From contig NZ_VDEZ01000001.1 of the NCBI RefSeq assembly GCF_017922435.1, positions 1,550,001 through 1,614,000 of the forward strand: 64,000 nucleotides of DNA, in the 5' to 3' direction. This document shows positions 1 to 8,510 of this stretch, one piece after another. The notes under the pieces are model-generated. The model saw only the letters and a program-made list of their open reading frames with translations, did not search any database and was not told where the DNA came from. The stretch comes from Thalassospira sp. ER-Se-21-Dark (lineage in GTDB: Bacteria > Pseudomonadota > Alphaproteobacteria > Rhodospirillales > Thalassospiraceae). Both the position numbers and the translations under genes were made by a program. Position 1 is the first letter of the stretch. Every line of letters starts with the position of its first letter.

Positions 1-88
1 AAGTCAGCCGTTTGAACCGTCCGAACCGGACCGGCTGTCAGATTTCCTCCCTCGGATTTTTGTTAGTTTATCATTTTGGTGTTTTAAT

Positions 89-106
89 TAGCAATGAGTA
101 TGCCAA
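89..106 (-). promoter_or_regulatory. sigma-54 (-24/-12) promoter, leftward
   Basis: Read on the minus strand this is TTGGCATACTCATTGCT. It matches the RpoN consensus TTGGCAC-N5-TTGCW, with exactly 10 bases between the invariant GG (103-104) and GC (91-92). The predicted start is near position 79, so transcription leaves the window at its left edge. DctD is a sigma-54 activator encoded immediately behind it, so the target is probably a C4-dicarboxylate transporter gene outside the window (inference). Confidence 0.72.
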
Positions 107-131
107 ACAGGAAATAAAATTAACAATTACA

Positions 132-144
132 AATCAATGACTTA
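132..144 (+). promoter_or_regulatory. IHF binding site candidate
   Basis: AATCAATGACTTA is an exact match to the IHF consensus WATCAANNNNTTR. It lies in AT-rich DNA between the sigma-54 promoter (89-106) and the two inverted repeats at 165-214. That is where IHF normally bends DNA to bring an enhancer-bound activator to RpoN polymerase. Confidence 0.55.
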
Positions 145-164
145 GATTGCTTCAATTTGTCAAT

Positions 165-214
165 TCGGCATAATCTTGCCGATTTACCAAAATGGATCGG
201 CGGATTCTTGCCGA
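165..214. promoter_or_regulatory. Paired inverted repeats, probable DctD enhancer sites
   Basis: There are two 18-bp inverted repeats of the form TCGGC-N8-GCCGA, at 165-182 and 197-214. Their centres are 32 bp apart, about three helical turns, so both would face the same side of the helix. They sit about 95 and 125 bp upstream of the predicted sigma-54 start, a typical enhancer distance. Assignment to DctD rests on the adjacent dctBD genes. Confidence 0.55.
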
Positions 215-256
215 TTTGTTGCGGGTGCTAACAAAATATCGCAATGCAACAATAGC

Positions 257-1666
257 TTAGGCCGGTTTGTCACGCCGGATGTTGAGCTTTTTCATTTTCT
301 CGTTAAGCGTCCGGCGAGGAATGTCGAGTTCTTCCATCACCGATTTGACATTGCCGTCATGGCGGTCAAGCGCATCGCGAATGATGCGTTCCTCAAACTC
401 GCGGACCTGATCGGCAAGGGCGAGATCGCCGCTATGTGTGCTGGTTGGTTCGAACCCGCCCTTGAACAGCCGTTTGAAGCGTTCTTCAGGGCTTCCGACC
501 AGAAGAACGTACCGTTCGGCCATGTTTTTAAGCTCGCGGACATTGCCCGGCCACTCATGGGCCCTGAGTTGCGCGATCAATGCCGGAGACAGGCGTTCAT
601 ACGGGCGTTCGAACCGCTCAGCCGCCCGTTCGGCAAAGATATCAAACAGAAGCGCGACGTCATCCTGGCGTTCGCGCAAGGGGGCGATGGACAGTTCGAA
701 CGTGTTAATGCGAAACAGCAAATCTTCGCGGAAATTGCGTTCGGCAACGGCGGCGACCAGATCCTCGTTGGTGGCACAGATCAGGCGAAAATCGACCTTC
801 ACCGGCGCGTTGGAGCCCAGCCGCACCACTTCGCGCTGTTCAATCACGCGCAGCAATTTGGCCTGAAGGGCAAGTGGCATGCTTGATATTTCATCAAGAA
901 ACAGCGTGCCGCCAATCGCATGTTCGATCCAGCCGATCCGTTGGCTTGCCGCCCCGGTAAAGGCCCCCTTTTCATGGCCAAACAGTTCGCTTTCGGCCGT
1001 GCTTTCGGGAATGGCGGCACAGTTTACCGCGACAAATTTTTCATCGCGCCGGTCGCTCAGGTCATGGATGGCACGCGCGACCAGTTCCTTGCCGGTGCCG
1101 GTTTCGCCTGAAATCAGAACCGGGACTTCGGTTGGTGCAATATTGGCGATTTCATCCTTGAGATTACGCATCGGCATCGAATTGCCGATCAGGCGGGATT
1201 CAAGGCTGCCGCGGCTTGCGATCTGACGCCGAAGGTTGCGGTTTTCAAGAACAAGACGGCGCTTTTCAATGGCGCGTTCAAGGCTTTCGACAATGTCTTT
1301 GGGCTCGAACGGTTTTTCGACGAAATCATAGGCGCCGCTTTTCATCGCCTCGACCGCCATTGGCACATCGCCGTGGCCTGTCATCAGGATGATCGGGATG
1401 TCCGGGTCGGCGGCCAGCACAGAACGGGTAAAGGTAATGCCGTCAAGCTTCGGCATTTTGACATCAGTCAGGATGACCCCGGCAAATTCGGGGCTGATGT
1501 CATGCAGGGCCTCTCGGGCATCTTCATAGACCGTGACGTCAAAGTCGGAAAGCTCAAGCCACTGGGCAAGCGAGATACGCATCGCCTCGTCATCATCGAC
1601 AATGATGATGTGCGGTGTGATCTGAATTTCTGCGTCACTGTGTGGCACTTGCTTGGTGGTCGTCAC
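257..1666 (-). CDS. dctD: C4-dicarboxylate response regulator DctD (sigma-54 activator)
   Basis: This is an NtrC-family activator of 469 residues, the usual size. The receiver domain is at about 18-135, with acidic DDD 24-26, phospho-acceptor D68 and K118. The AAA+ domain follows, with Walker A GETGTGKE at 187-194, the sigma-54 contact loop GAFTGA at 234-239 and Walker B GGTLFLDEI at 252-260. A Fis-type helix-turn-helix ends the protein. It overlaps the dctB stop by 4 bp, so the two are translationally coupled. Phosphorylated by DctB, it should activate sigma-54 promoters of C4-dicarboxylate transport, and a matching promoter and enhancer pair lie directly downstream at 89-214. DctD rather than another NtrC-type regulator is supported by the DctB-like partner. 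Confidence 0.9.
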   Translation of the reverse strand: MTTTKQVPHSDAEIQITPHIIIVDDDEAMRISLAQWLELSDFDVTVYEDAREALHDISPEFAGVILTDVKMPKLDGITFTRSVLAADPDIPIILMTGHGDVPMAVEAMKSGAYDFVEKPFEPKDIVESLERAIEKRRLVLENRNLRRQIASRGSLESRLIGNSMPMRNLKDEIANIAPTEVPVLISGETGTGKELVARAIHDLSDRRDEKFVAVNCAAIPESTAESELFGHEKGAFTGAASQRIGWIEHAIGGTLFLDEISSMPLALQAKLLRVIEQREVVRLGSNAPVKVDFRLICATNEDLVAAVAERNFREDLLFRINTFELSIAPLRERQDDVALLFDIFAERAAERFERPYERLSPALIAQLRAHEWPGNVRELKNMAERYVLLVGSPEERFKRLFKGGFEPTSTHSGDLALADQVREFEERIIRDALDRHDGNVKSVMEELDIPRRTLNEKMKKLNIRRDKPA

Positions 1667-3378
1667 GGTGTTTTACCCTTGAGTAACGGCAGGCGAACTT
1701 CGAAACAGGCCCCGGCCGTTTCGGTGTTATAGGCTTTTATGCTGCCTCCGAAGTCCCGCACAATGCCATAAGTTACCGAAAGTCCCAATCCCACGCCTTG
1801 CCCCGGATCCTTGGTGGTAAAGAACGGGTCAAACAAAAGCGACAGGGTTTCTTCATTCATGCCAGGCCCGGTATCGGTAATCTGCATGATGACGTCGGTT
1901 TTGGTGCGCGTAAGGTCAATGCGGATACGTTTGACCGAACTGTCGGCCATAGCATCAAGCGCGTTGCGGATGATGTTCACGCAAATCTGTTCGATCCGCA
2001 CAAGGTCGGCCTGGATCACCAGTGGCGTATCGGGTTCATTACGCTCAAGCGTGCATTCTTCCTGCTGCAATTGCGGGCTTAGAAGTTGCAGGGTGTTATC
2101 AAGTGCGACCTTGAGGTCAACCGGCTCCAGCACGCCGGTGGATTTACGCGAAAACGTTTTGAGCTGACCTGTGATTGCACCCATGCGTTCGGTGAGTGCG
2201 GAGATCTGGTTGATATTCTGATCAAGCTTTTCGGTTTTGCCGCGCTCCAGCATCAGTTTGGCACTGGCGCAGAATGTCCGGATGGCGGTGATCGGCTGAT
2301 TGATTTCATGGGCGATGGCAGCCGACATTTGCCCAAGGGCGGCAAGCTTTCCGGCCTGCACCAGTTCGTTCTGGGTGCCGCGCAGTTCTTCTTCGGTTTT
2401 GCGCCGGACAGCGATTTCTTCTTCTAGCCGGATGTTCAGTGCCTGAATGCGGGCAAATTCGCGTGCTTCGCGCTGAGAGGCGAGCTTGAGTTCGCGTTCA
2501 CGCAAAAACAGGATGATCAGAATGATCAGTCCGGCACCACTGACGGCAATGAACAGGGCGGCGGCCTGACGGTTGGAAACATAATCCATCGATGTCAGGT
2601 AATAGAGCCGCCATTTGCTGTCTTGCATGTGTTTGTCATCAAACAGGAAGCGTTCGGAATTGATGGTGACAATGCCCGTACCCTTGGCCAGTTGCTGGCC
2701 GATATCAAGGGATGCCAGTTCCTTGCCGGGATACTGTTGGTGGCGGACAATCCGACCGCGCACCTCGGGCGAGAGTTCGGACAGGGTGCGGTATTTCCAG
2801 TCGCCGCGACTGGTCATTGTGATTACACCGTCTTCATCGGCGACAAAGACGGTTTCCCCGCCTTCCTGCCAGTTACTTTCGACTTCATCGAGTTCGATCT
2901 TCACCACCGCAACGCCGATGATTTCATCGCCACCGCGGATCGGATTGGAAATAAACAGGCCGGCCCGCCCGGTGGTCACCCCGATGCCAAAGAAAAATCC
3001 CTCGCCGCCGGTAATCGACTGACTGAAATAGGGACGAAATCCGTAATCCTCGCCAACAAAGCTGTCGGGTGTGTTCCAGTTGCTTGCCGCGACCGTCATG
3101 CCGGTCTTGTCCATGACATAAAGGGCGGCCGCACCGGAGCGTTGTTTGACCCGTTCAAGATACATATCCGCAGTGCGGGGGGTTCCGGTGCCAGTGATGG
3201 CAGCGATCACTTCGTGATGGCGGGCAACGACATAGGGCAAATAGCGATATTGATCGACGGCCGCGCGCAGCGAACTGTCATACAGCGCCAGTCGTGCCTG
3301 TGCGGTGCGATGCAATTCATTGATCGTCAGATTGCCGGTCGAACTGACAACAAGCCAGACAACAAGTGTCGAAATCAA
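1663..3378 (-). CDS. dctB: C4-dicarboxylate sensor histidine kinase DctB
   Basis: This membrane sensor kinase of about 571 residues has an N-terminal membrane segment, a periplasmic double-PAS/Cache region (about 20-265), a second membrane helix (about 273-293), a coiled coil, an H-box IAHEINQPIT with His357, and a HATPase domain with DTGPGMN and GVGLGLSVTYGIV. It senses dicarboxylates and phosphorylates DctD. The start is uncertain. The frame stays open upstream to a stop near 3459 without ATG or GTG, and TTG at 3378 is the only standard start. That start leaves the first membrane helix short and without positive charges, so translation may begin upstream at a non-standard codon. Confidence 0.87.
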   Translation of the reverse strand: MISTLVVWLVVSSTGNLTINELHRTAQARLALYDSSLRAAVDQYRYLPYVVARHHEVIAAITGTGTPRTADMYLERVKQRSGAAALYVMDKTGMTVAASNWNTPDSFVGEDYGFRPYFSQSITGGEGFFFGIGVTTGRAGLFISNPIRGGDEIIGVAVVKIELDEVESNWQEGGETVFVADEDGVITMTSRGDWKYRTLSELSPEVRGRIVRHQQYPGKELASLDIGQQLAKGTGIVTINSERFLFDDKHMQDSKWRLYYLTSMDYVSNRQAAALFIAVSGAGLIILIILFLRERELKLASQREAREFARIQALNIRLEEEIAVRRKTEEELRGTQNELVQAGKLAALGQMSAAIAHEINQPITAIRTFCASAKLMLERGKTEKLDQNINQISALTERMGAITGQLKTFSRKSTGVLEPVDLKVALDNTLQLLSPQLQQEECTLERNEPDTPLVIQADLVRIEQICVNIIRNALDAMADSSVKRIRIDLTRTKTDVIMQITDTGPGMNEETLSLLFDPFFTTKDPGQGVGLGLSVTYGIVRDFGGSIKAYNTETAGACFEVRLPLLKGKTP

Positions 3379-3693
3379 AACCCCGGCAGCGGTCAGGCTG
3401 GCACGGCTGAACTTGCTTAACCAATAGAAAATCGCGACCTCCCGTCGGGTCAGGGATCAATTTGGTTTGTCCCGCGTTCGGGACAGGTGGGCATTTTACC
3501 CTGATGCGATGATTGTTATTTGCCGCAGCGGCGCAAAGTCAACAAATACAGCGATGTGACAGATTGCACTGCGACTGTATTCGACAAGCCTTAATTATGC
3601 CGCAAGTGGTTATTTTTTCGCCACATTGGAATGTAAATTGTATAGTCACCACACGAATGAGTGAAATGTATCTGTCCAGTAGATGAGGTCCAG
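3379..3693. other. Divergent dctB/chvI intergenic region
   Basis: These 315 bp lie between divergent dctB and chvI. They contain a perfect inverted repeat TGTCCCG-CGTT-CGGGACA at 3468-3485 and a second short dyad, GCCGC-A-GCGGC, near 3522-3532. The DNA next to chvI is AT-rich and probably carries its promoter. No gene is supported here. The role of the dyads is unknown; they could be operators for dctB. Confidence 0.4.
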
Positions 3694-4410
3694 GTGAGTA
3701 AGATCGCACTTGTTGATGACGACCGTAATATCCTGACGTCGGTTTCGATGGCGTTGGAAGAAGAAGGATATGAGGTCCTGACATATTCTGATGGCTCGGA
3801 GGCACTTCATGCCATCACGAAGGAAGAGCCTGATCTTGCGGTGCTTGATATCAAGATGCCCCGTATGGACGGACTGGAACTTCTGACCCATTTGCGCAAG
3901 AAAACCGAAATGCCGGTGATCTTCCTGACGTCCAAGGATGACGAGGTTGATGAACTGACCGGCCTGCGCATGGGTGCCGATGATTACATCAAGAAACCGT
4001 TTTCCCAGCGTTTGCTGATTGAACGTATTCGCACCCTTTTGCGTCGCGCAGAAATCATGCGTGCGGGCGGTGTTCGCCCGAACGGGTCGGATGATGTTCT
4101 GCAACGCGGTGATCTGGTGCTTGATCCGTCGCGCCACATGTGCAGCTGGAAAGGTCAGCATGTTAATCTGACCGTGACCGAGTTCCTGTTGATCCAGGCA
4201 CTGGCCAAACATCCGGGGCACGTGAAAAACCGTGACCAGCTGATTGATGCGGCGTACGGCGAACATATCTATGTCGATGACCGTACGATCGACAGCCACA
4301 TCAAACGCCTGCGCAAGAAATTCCGCGAGACCGACAAGGAATTCAAGGAAATCGAAACCCTGTATGGCGTCGGTTACCGGTACCGCGACACGGCCACTGT
4401 GGCAGGTTGA
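3694..4410 (+). CDS. chvI: OmpR-family response regulator ChvI
   Basis: This response regulator of 238 residues closely resembles alphaproteobacterial ChvI ([15 protein letters not shown] at the N-terminus). The receiver domain holds DDD 8-10 and phospho-acceptor D52, followed by a winged-helix DNA-binding domain. The chosen GTG start gives the family-typical N-terminus and follows a GAGG ribosome site; the frame also opens 33 bp earlier. It is paired with chvG downstream. In related bacteria ChvGI controls envelope and acid responses and central carbon metabolism, and it is conserved beside hprK and the PTS genes, as here. Confidence 0.9.
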   Translation: MSKIALVDDDRNILTSVSMALEEEGYEVLTYSDGSEALHAITKEEPDLAVLDIKMPRMDGLELLTHLRKKTEMPVIFLTSKDDEVDELTGLRMGADDYIKKPFSQRLLIERIRTLLRRAEIMRAGGVRPNGSDDVLQRGDLVLDPSRHMCSWKGQHVNLTVTEFLLIQALAKHPGHVKNRDQLIDAAYGEHIYVDDRTIDSHIKRLRKKFRETDKEFKEIETLYGVGYRYRDTATVAG

Positions 4411-4423
4411 TCAGGATTTTTGA

Positions 4424-4450
4424 CGCGCCGGAGCTTTGTGCTTCGGCGCG
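4424..4450 (+). terminator. Hairpin between chvI and chvG
   Basis: The 10-bp stem GCGCCGGAGC / GCTTCGGCGC (one G-T pair) has a 5-base loop and is followed by CACTCTTTT. The U-tract is imperfect, so it may be a partial terminator or mRNA processing/stability element lowering chvG relative to chvI. Confidence 0.45.
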
Positions 4451-4496
4451 CACTCTTTTGCAGGCCCGCTTCCCGGGCCGGTTATTGCAGGTTTGA

Positions 4497-6146
4497 ATGA
4501 GCGATCTTGGGACTGGTGATCACGACCAGCACACAGGTCCGTCCGAACCCCGGACGACACGGATAGAGGAACGCCACGGGCTGTTTTCGCCTTTGACCTG
4601 GCGGATTCTGGCCGTGAACGCGCTGGCACTTTTTGTGCTGGTGGCGGGTATTTTGTATCTGGGCCGCTACAAACAGGAACTTATTCATTCCGAACTGGAA
4701 GCCATGGCGGTGCAGGCGGAAATGTATGCCGCCGCCCTGTCGACGTCGGCCGTGAGTTCCAGTGATGATGCAACCAACCGGGTGAAAATCGAAGTGGCGC
4801 GCGAAATGGTGCGCCGTCTTGTCGGGATTACCGGCGCACGCACCCGGCTTTTCGCTACCAACGGCAGCCTTTTGGCTGATAGTCGTAGCATCCAGTCACT
4901 TGGTGCGGGCACCATTCAGGCCGAACAGCTTCCACCACCCGGCGAAGAAGATGCCTTTGCCGATATCATGCGCAAACTGACCGATGGCATCCTGACCCTG
5001 TTTGAGGGCGAACAACCCTTGCCACTTTATGTCGATCCGCCGGTTGCCAGTGCGGCCGATTACCCGGAAGTGCGCGCAGCCTTGGCGGGCTATTCGCGCG
5101 GGGTGGTTCGTGTTGATAGCGAAGGACGCCGGGTCTTGTCGGTGTCGGTGCCGGTTGCACGGTTCAAGCAGGTTCTGGCATCGGTGATGATGACCAAAAG
5201 CGGCGAATCGATTGAAAACGCCCTGCATGCGGTGCGCCTTGATATCCTGAAGATCTTTGTCTTTGCCTTTGGCATTACGGTGTTGTTGTCGATCTATCTC
5301 GCCGGGGTGATCACACGGCCGCTTAACCGGCTGGCACGTGCGGCCGAGCGGGTCCGGCGCAGCAAAAACCGCCAGTTCGCCATTCCCGATCTGTCGGATC
5401 GTCGCGATGAAATCGGCGATTTGTCGACCACGCTTCGCGATATGACGGAAACGCTGTGGGACCGTATGGACGCGATTGAACGGTTTGCCGCCGATGTCGC
5501 GCATGAGATCAAAAACCCGCTGACATCATTGCGGTCCGCGGTGGAAACCGCCACGCGCCTTAAGGATCCGGAACGCCAGCGCCGCCTGATGGAAATCATC
5601 GCCGAGGATGTCCAGCGTCTTGATCGCCTGATCAGTGACATTTCCGATTATTCGCGCATGGATGCCGAACTGTCGCGCGCCGAAAGCGAGGATGTTGATC
5701 TCGGTGTGCTGCTTTATACGCTGGGCGAGCTTTACAATGCCGATGCAGATGGCCCGCCGATCAAGGTTGCGGTGCCGGAAAATCTGCATGTTCCGGCCCT
5801 TGAAAGCCGTCTGACACAGGTGTTCAGAAACCTGATTTCGAACGCGATTACCTTTACCCCCGAGGGCGGCGAGGTGCGTGTGCGGGCATGGCGGGATAAA
5901 AACTGGGCGGTGATCACGGTCGAGGATGATGGCCCGGGCATCCCCCCCGGCAAGGAAGAGGCGATCTTTAACCGGTTCTATACCGAACGCCCAGCGACTG
6001 AGAAATTCGGGCAGCATTCGGGCTTGGGGCTTTCGATTTCCAAGCGAATCATTGCCGCCCATAACGGCGAGCTTAGTGCACAGAATCGCGTGGTCCGTGA
6101 CGAGCTCAAGGGCGCTACCTTTACCATTCGCCTGCCGCTCGACTAG
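4497..6146 (+). CDS. chvG: Sensor histidine kinase ChvG
   Basis: This membrane histidine kinase of 549 residues has a cytosolic N-terminal tail, TM1 at about 37-55, a large periplasmic sensor domain (about 60-250), TM2 at about 251-271, a HAMP domain, an H-box FAADVAHEIKNPLTSL with His336, and a HATPase domain (VEDDGPGI, HSGLGLSISKRI). Architecture and order match ChvG/ExoS, the partner of ChvI. In relatives the periplasmic inhibitor ExoR controls it; no exoR is seen in this window. It lies 86 bp after chvI and 109 bp before hprK in the same direction. Confidence 0.88.
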   Translation: MSDLGTGDHDQHTGPSEPRTTRIEERHGLFSPLTWRILAVNALALFVLVAGILYLGRYKQELIHSELEAMAVQAEMYAAALSTSAVSSSDDATNRVKIEVAREMVRRLVGITGARTRLFATNGSLLADSRSIQSLGAGTIQAEQLPPPGEEDAFADIMRKLTDGILTLFEGEQPLPLYVDPPVASAADYPEVRAALAGYSRGVVRVDSEGRRVLSVSVPVARFKQVLASVMMTKSGESIENALHAVRLDILKIFVFAFGITVLLSIYLAGVITRPLNRLARAAERVRRSKNRQFAIPDLSDRRDEIGDLSTTLRDMTETLWDRMDAIERFAADVAHEIKNPLTSLRSAVETATRLKDPERQRRLMEIIAEDVQRLDRLISDISDYSRMDAELSRAESEDVDLGVLLYTLGELYNADADGPPIKVAVPENLHVPALESRLTQVFRNLISNAITFTPEGGEVRVRAWRDKNWAVITVEDDGPGIPPGKEEAIFNRFYTERPATEKFGQHSGLGLSISKRIIAAHNGELSAQNRVVRDELKGATFTIRLPLD

Positions 6147-6255
6147 GATTTTTTAACGCAGAAAGTGCGAAATGCCTATGCGGGAGGTTAAGTGGATCAC
6201 GCCCCGGGCTTTTGGGGTTTGACAAGCCAACCTCTGCCAAGCATCGTTTTGCATT

Positions 6256-6696
6256 ATGTCCCAGCTTCACGCAAATTGTGTCCGGATCGGCGCCCATGCG
6301 GTGCTGTTGCGCGGACCATCCGGATCTGGAAAATCCGGGCTTTCGCTGCGTCTGATCGACGCGGGCGGCTTTCTTGTTTCCGATGATCGAACCGAACTTG
6401 TGGCGCGCGATGGTCGCCTGATCGCCAGCGCACCCGATCAGATTGCCGGATTGTGTGAAGTCCGCGGCATCGGGGTTGTGCGCGGTTTGCCGCAAAAAAC
6501 CGAGGGCGATGTGCGGGTTCTGATTGATCTCGTCACCGATCCAAGCACGGTTGAACGCATGCCCGAACCCGAATTCGAAGAGATTTGTGGCATTGCGATC
6601 CCGCGTTGGACATTATGTGCATCCGATCTGGCCATCGAGGCAAAGATTGGAGTAGCTTTGGCGCTCGCGACGGGTGGAATGACACTTGAACCGTAA
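6256..6696 (+). CDS. hprK: HPr kinase/phosphorylase, short alphaproteobacterial form
   Basis: At 146 residues this is the catalytic domain only, lacking the N-terminal half of Firmicute HprK, as usual in Alphaproteobacteria. The P-loop GPSGSGKS is at 20-27, with DDRTEL and the C-terminal signature region (PEPEFEEICGIAIPRWTL) after it. It should phosphorylate or dephosphorylate the regulatory Ser of HPr, encoded at 8133-8408, where Ser49 is present. The 3' end overlaps the proposed rapZ start. The location between chvG and the PTS genes is conserved in the class. Confidence 0.88.
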   Translation: MSQLHANCVRIGAHAVLLRGPSGSGKSGLSLRLIDAGGFLVSDDRTELVARDGRLIASAPDQIAGLCEVRGIGVVRGLPQKTEGDVRVLIDLVTDPSTVERMPEPEFEEICGIAIPRWTLCASDLAIEAKIGVALALATGGMTLEP

Positions 6697-7645
6697 TCCA
6701 CAGGACCCAGACTTGCAGAAAACTTCGGCGAATTCTTCGGACAGCCAGAATAAGGCCCTGGGGGCGTTTGATGGCAAAAGCGGACTGGTTCTTGTGACCG
6801 GGGTATCCGGCGCCGGGCGCACGACGACCCTTAAGATTCTTGAAGATTTCGGCTTTGACGCGGTCGATAACCTGCCGCTGCGCATGTTGTCTGCCCTGGT
6901 ACCGGGGGATTGTCGCCCGGAACAGCCGATTGCCATCGGCCTTGATATCCGGACCCGTGATTTCGGTGTTGATCAGTTTGTCGAGATTGTCGGTCGCCTT
7001 CGCAAACAGACGGGCATGGATCCGTTGATGATCTATGTCGATGCCGACACGACGGTCCTGCAGCGTCGATTTACCGAAACCAGACGTCCGCATCCGCTAA
7101 GCCATGATCGGCCCTTGGTCGACGCGATTGAGCATGAAAAACGCCTGATGGCGCCGATTGCCGCCACGGCGGATATGCGCATTGATACATCGCGCCTGAA
7201 ATCGGCCGAGCTTCGCAAGATCCTGCAAGACCAGTTCGACATCGGCGAAAATGAAGGCCTTGCGATCTTTGTGCGCAGCTTTTCGTTCCGTCAGGGTGTT
7301 CCGGCAGAAGCCGATCTTGTTTTTGACGTTCGCTTTCTGCGCAACCCGCATTATGATCCCGAGCTTCGCCTGATGACCGGGATGAATGCGGCTGTTGGGC
7401 ACTATATAGAAGAAGACCCGGACTTCGCCGGGTTTATCGACCGCCTGAAGGCAATGCTGGAGCCGATTTTGCCGCGTTATGCGCAGGAAGGTAAAAGCTA
7501 TCTGACCATTGCGGTCGGGTGCACGGGGGGGCAACATCGTTCGGTTTATATCGCGCGGTTACTCAATGACTGGATTGCCGATCTGGGATATGACACACAT
7601 CTCAGTCATCGGGACAAACCGGACGAGCCGACCACGGGGGAGTGA
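6686..7645 (+). CDS. rapZ: RapZ/YvcJ-family nucleotide-binding protein
   Basis: This RapZ-like protein of up to 319 residues has an N-terminal P-loop domain and the C-terminal domain ending in the family signature around AVGCTGGQHRSVYIAR. In E. coli RapZ is an RNase E adaptor in glucosamine-6-phosphate control; the role in Alphaproteobacteria is less clear. The Walker A reads GVSGAGRT, with Arg45 where Lys is usual, so ATP binding may be altered. No ATG is available. TTG at 6686 (GGA 7 nt upstream) and TTG at 6713 (AGGA 7 nt upstream) are both possible. The conserved core starts at about residue 32, so both keep the domain intact. Confidence 0.85.
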   Translation: MNRNPQDPDLQKTSANSSDSQNKALGAFDGKSGLVLVTGVSGAGRTTTLKILEDFGFDAVDNLPLRMLSALVPGDCRPEQPIAIGLDIRTRDFGVDQFVEIVGRLRKQTGMDPLMIYVDADTTVLQRRFTETRRPHPLSHDRPLVDAIEHEKRLMAPIAATADMRIDTSRLKSAELRKILQDQFDIGENEGLAIFVRSFSFRQGVPAEADLVFDVRFLRNPHYDPELRLMTGMNAAVGHYIEEDPDFAGFIDRLKAMLEPILPRYAQEGKSYLTIAVGCTGGQHRSVYIARLLNDWIADLGYDTHLSHRDKPDEPTTGE

Positions 7646-7663
7646 TAAAATGGAGAAAACTGC

Positions 7664-8068
7664 ATGATCGGGATGGTGCTGGTCACCCACGGCGATCTCG
7701 CGAAAGAGTTCGTATCTGCCTTGCAGCATGTTGTTGGCGAACAGGAAAATGTCGAAGCGGTCTGTATCGGACCGGATGACGACATGGAACAACGCCGCGC
7801 AGATATTCTTGCCAGTGTCGAAAAGGTCGACAGCGGCAAAGGTGTTGTCCTTCTGACCGACATGTTTGGCGGAACCCCGTCCAATCTGGCGATTTCCATT
7901 ATGGAACAGGCAAATGTCGAAGTCATCGCAGGGGTTAATTTACCTTTGCTGATTAAACTCGCATCTGTTCGCATCGACGGCACCTTGGCCGAGACGGTCA
8001 ATGCGGCCCAGGATGCGGGGCGTAAATACATCAACGTTGCGTCGCGTTTGCTGAGCGGCGAGGAATAA
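7664..8068 (+). CDS. PTS EIIA component, mannose/sorbose family
   Basis: This stand-alone EIIA-Man-fold protein of 134 residues carries the phospho-accepting His9 in LVTHGDLA and the family motif TDMFGGTPSN at about 66-75. It would receive phosphate from HPr. No EIIB, EIIC or EIID genes occur in the window, so it is more likely a regulatory output than part of sugar uptake. It lies 18 bp after rapZ and 64 bp before ptsH. The family is often annotated ptsM or manX in this locus. Confidence 0.88.
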   Translation: MIGMVLVTHGDLAKEFVSALQHVVGEQENVEAVCIGPDDDMEQRRADILASVEKVDSGKGVVLLTDMFGGTPSNLAISIMEQANVEVIAGVNLPLLIKLASVRIDGTLAETVNAAQDAGRKYINVASRLLSGEE

Positions 8069-8132
8069 GTCAGCCACAAAAAGAACAGGGCCGGATGCGC
8101 GGGGACAGTGCATCAGGCTTGCGGGGACATAC

Positions 8133-8408
8133 ATGGCGCAGAAGGAAAAACGCACTTTAACAATCAGCAACCAGCGCGGATTGCACGCGCGGGCGGCTGC
8201 AAAATTTGTTAAACTGGCAGGTGAATTTCAATCGAGCATCATGGTGCGCAACCGTGGCACCGAAGTGTCGGGTGTGTCGATCATGGGTTTGATGATGCTG
8301 GCCGCATCGATCGGCACCGAGATCGAGGTCGAGGCCACCGGCCCGGACGCCAAACAGGCGATTGATGCGCTTAACGAACTGGTCGATGCCAAGTTCGACG
8401 AAGAATAA
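8133..8408 (+). CDS. ptsH: Phosphocarrier protein HPr
   Basis: This HPr has 91 residues, normal length. His18 in RGLHARAA is the site phosphorylated by EI. Ser49 in GVSIMGLMML is the regulatory site for HprK, so the protein can carry both modifications. It lies between EIIA-Man and EI and probably belongs to the regulatory PTS. A short GC-rich hairpin follows the stop, near 8416-8432, without a clear U-tract. Confidence 0.92.
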   Translation: MAQKEKRTLTISNQRGLHARAAAKFVKLAGEFQSSIMVRNRGTEVSGVSIMGLMMLAASIGTEIEVEATGPDAKQAIDALNELVDAKFDEE

Positions 8409-8510
8409 GACCCATCCGGCCCCAGTTTGGGGTCACAGGCGTCTGAATTTCGTGACAACAAGAAAGCGTTGTCGGGATAACAATAAAAACGAGTTGGTAG
8501 CAAAGAAGGT

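Noticed and set aside
165..179. A sigma-54-like sequence on the plus strand (TCGGCATAATCTTGC)
   Set aside because: The GG-to-GC spacing is 9, not 10 bases, and the sequence is better explained as one arm set of the paired inverted repeats.
176..886. Long open frame opposite dctD
   Set aside because: It is the antisense shadow of dctD, with no conserved domain and with poor initiation context. The same holds for most long frames opposite real genes here, for example 10523-11896 (ahcY) and 54770-55966 (ubiB).
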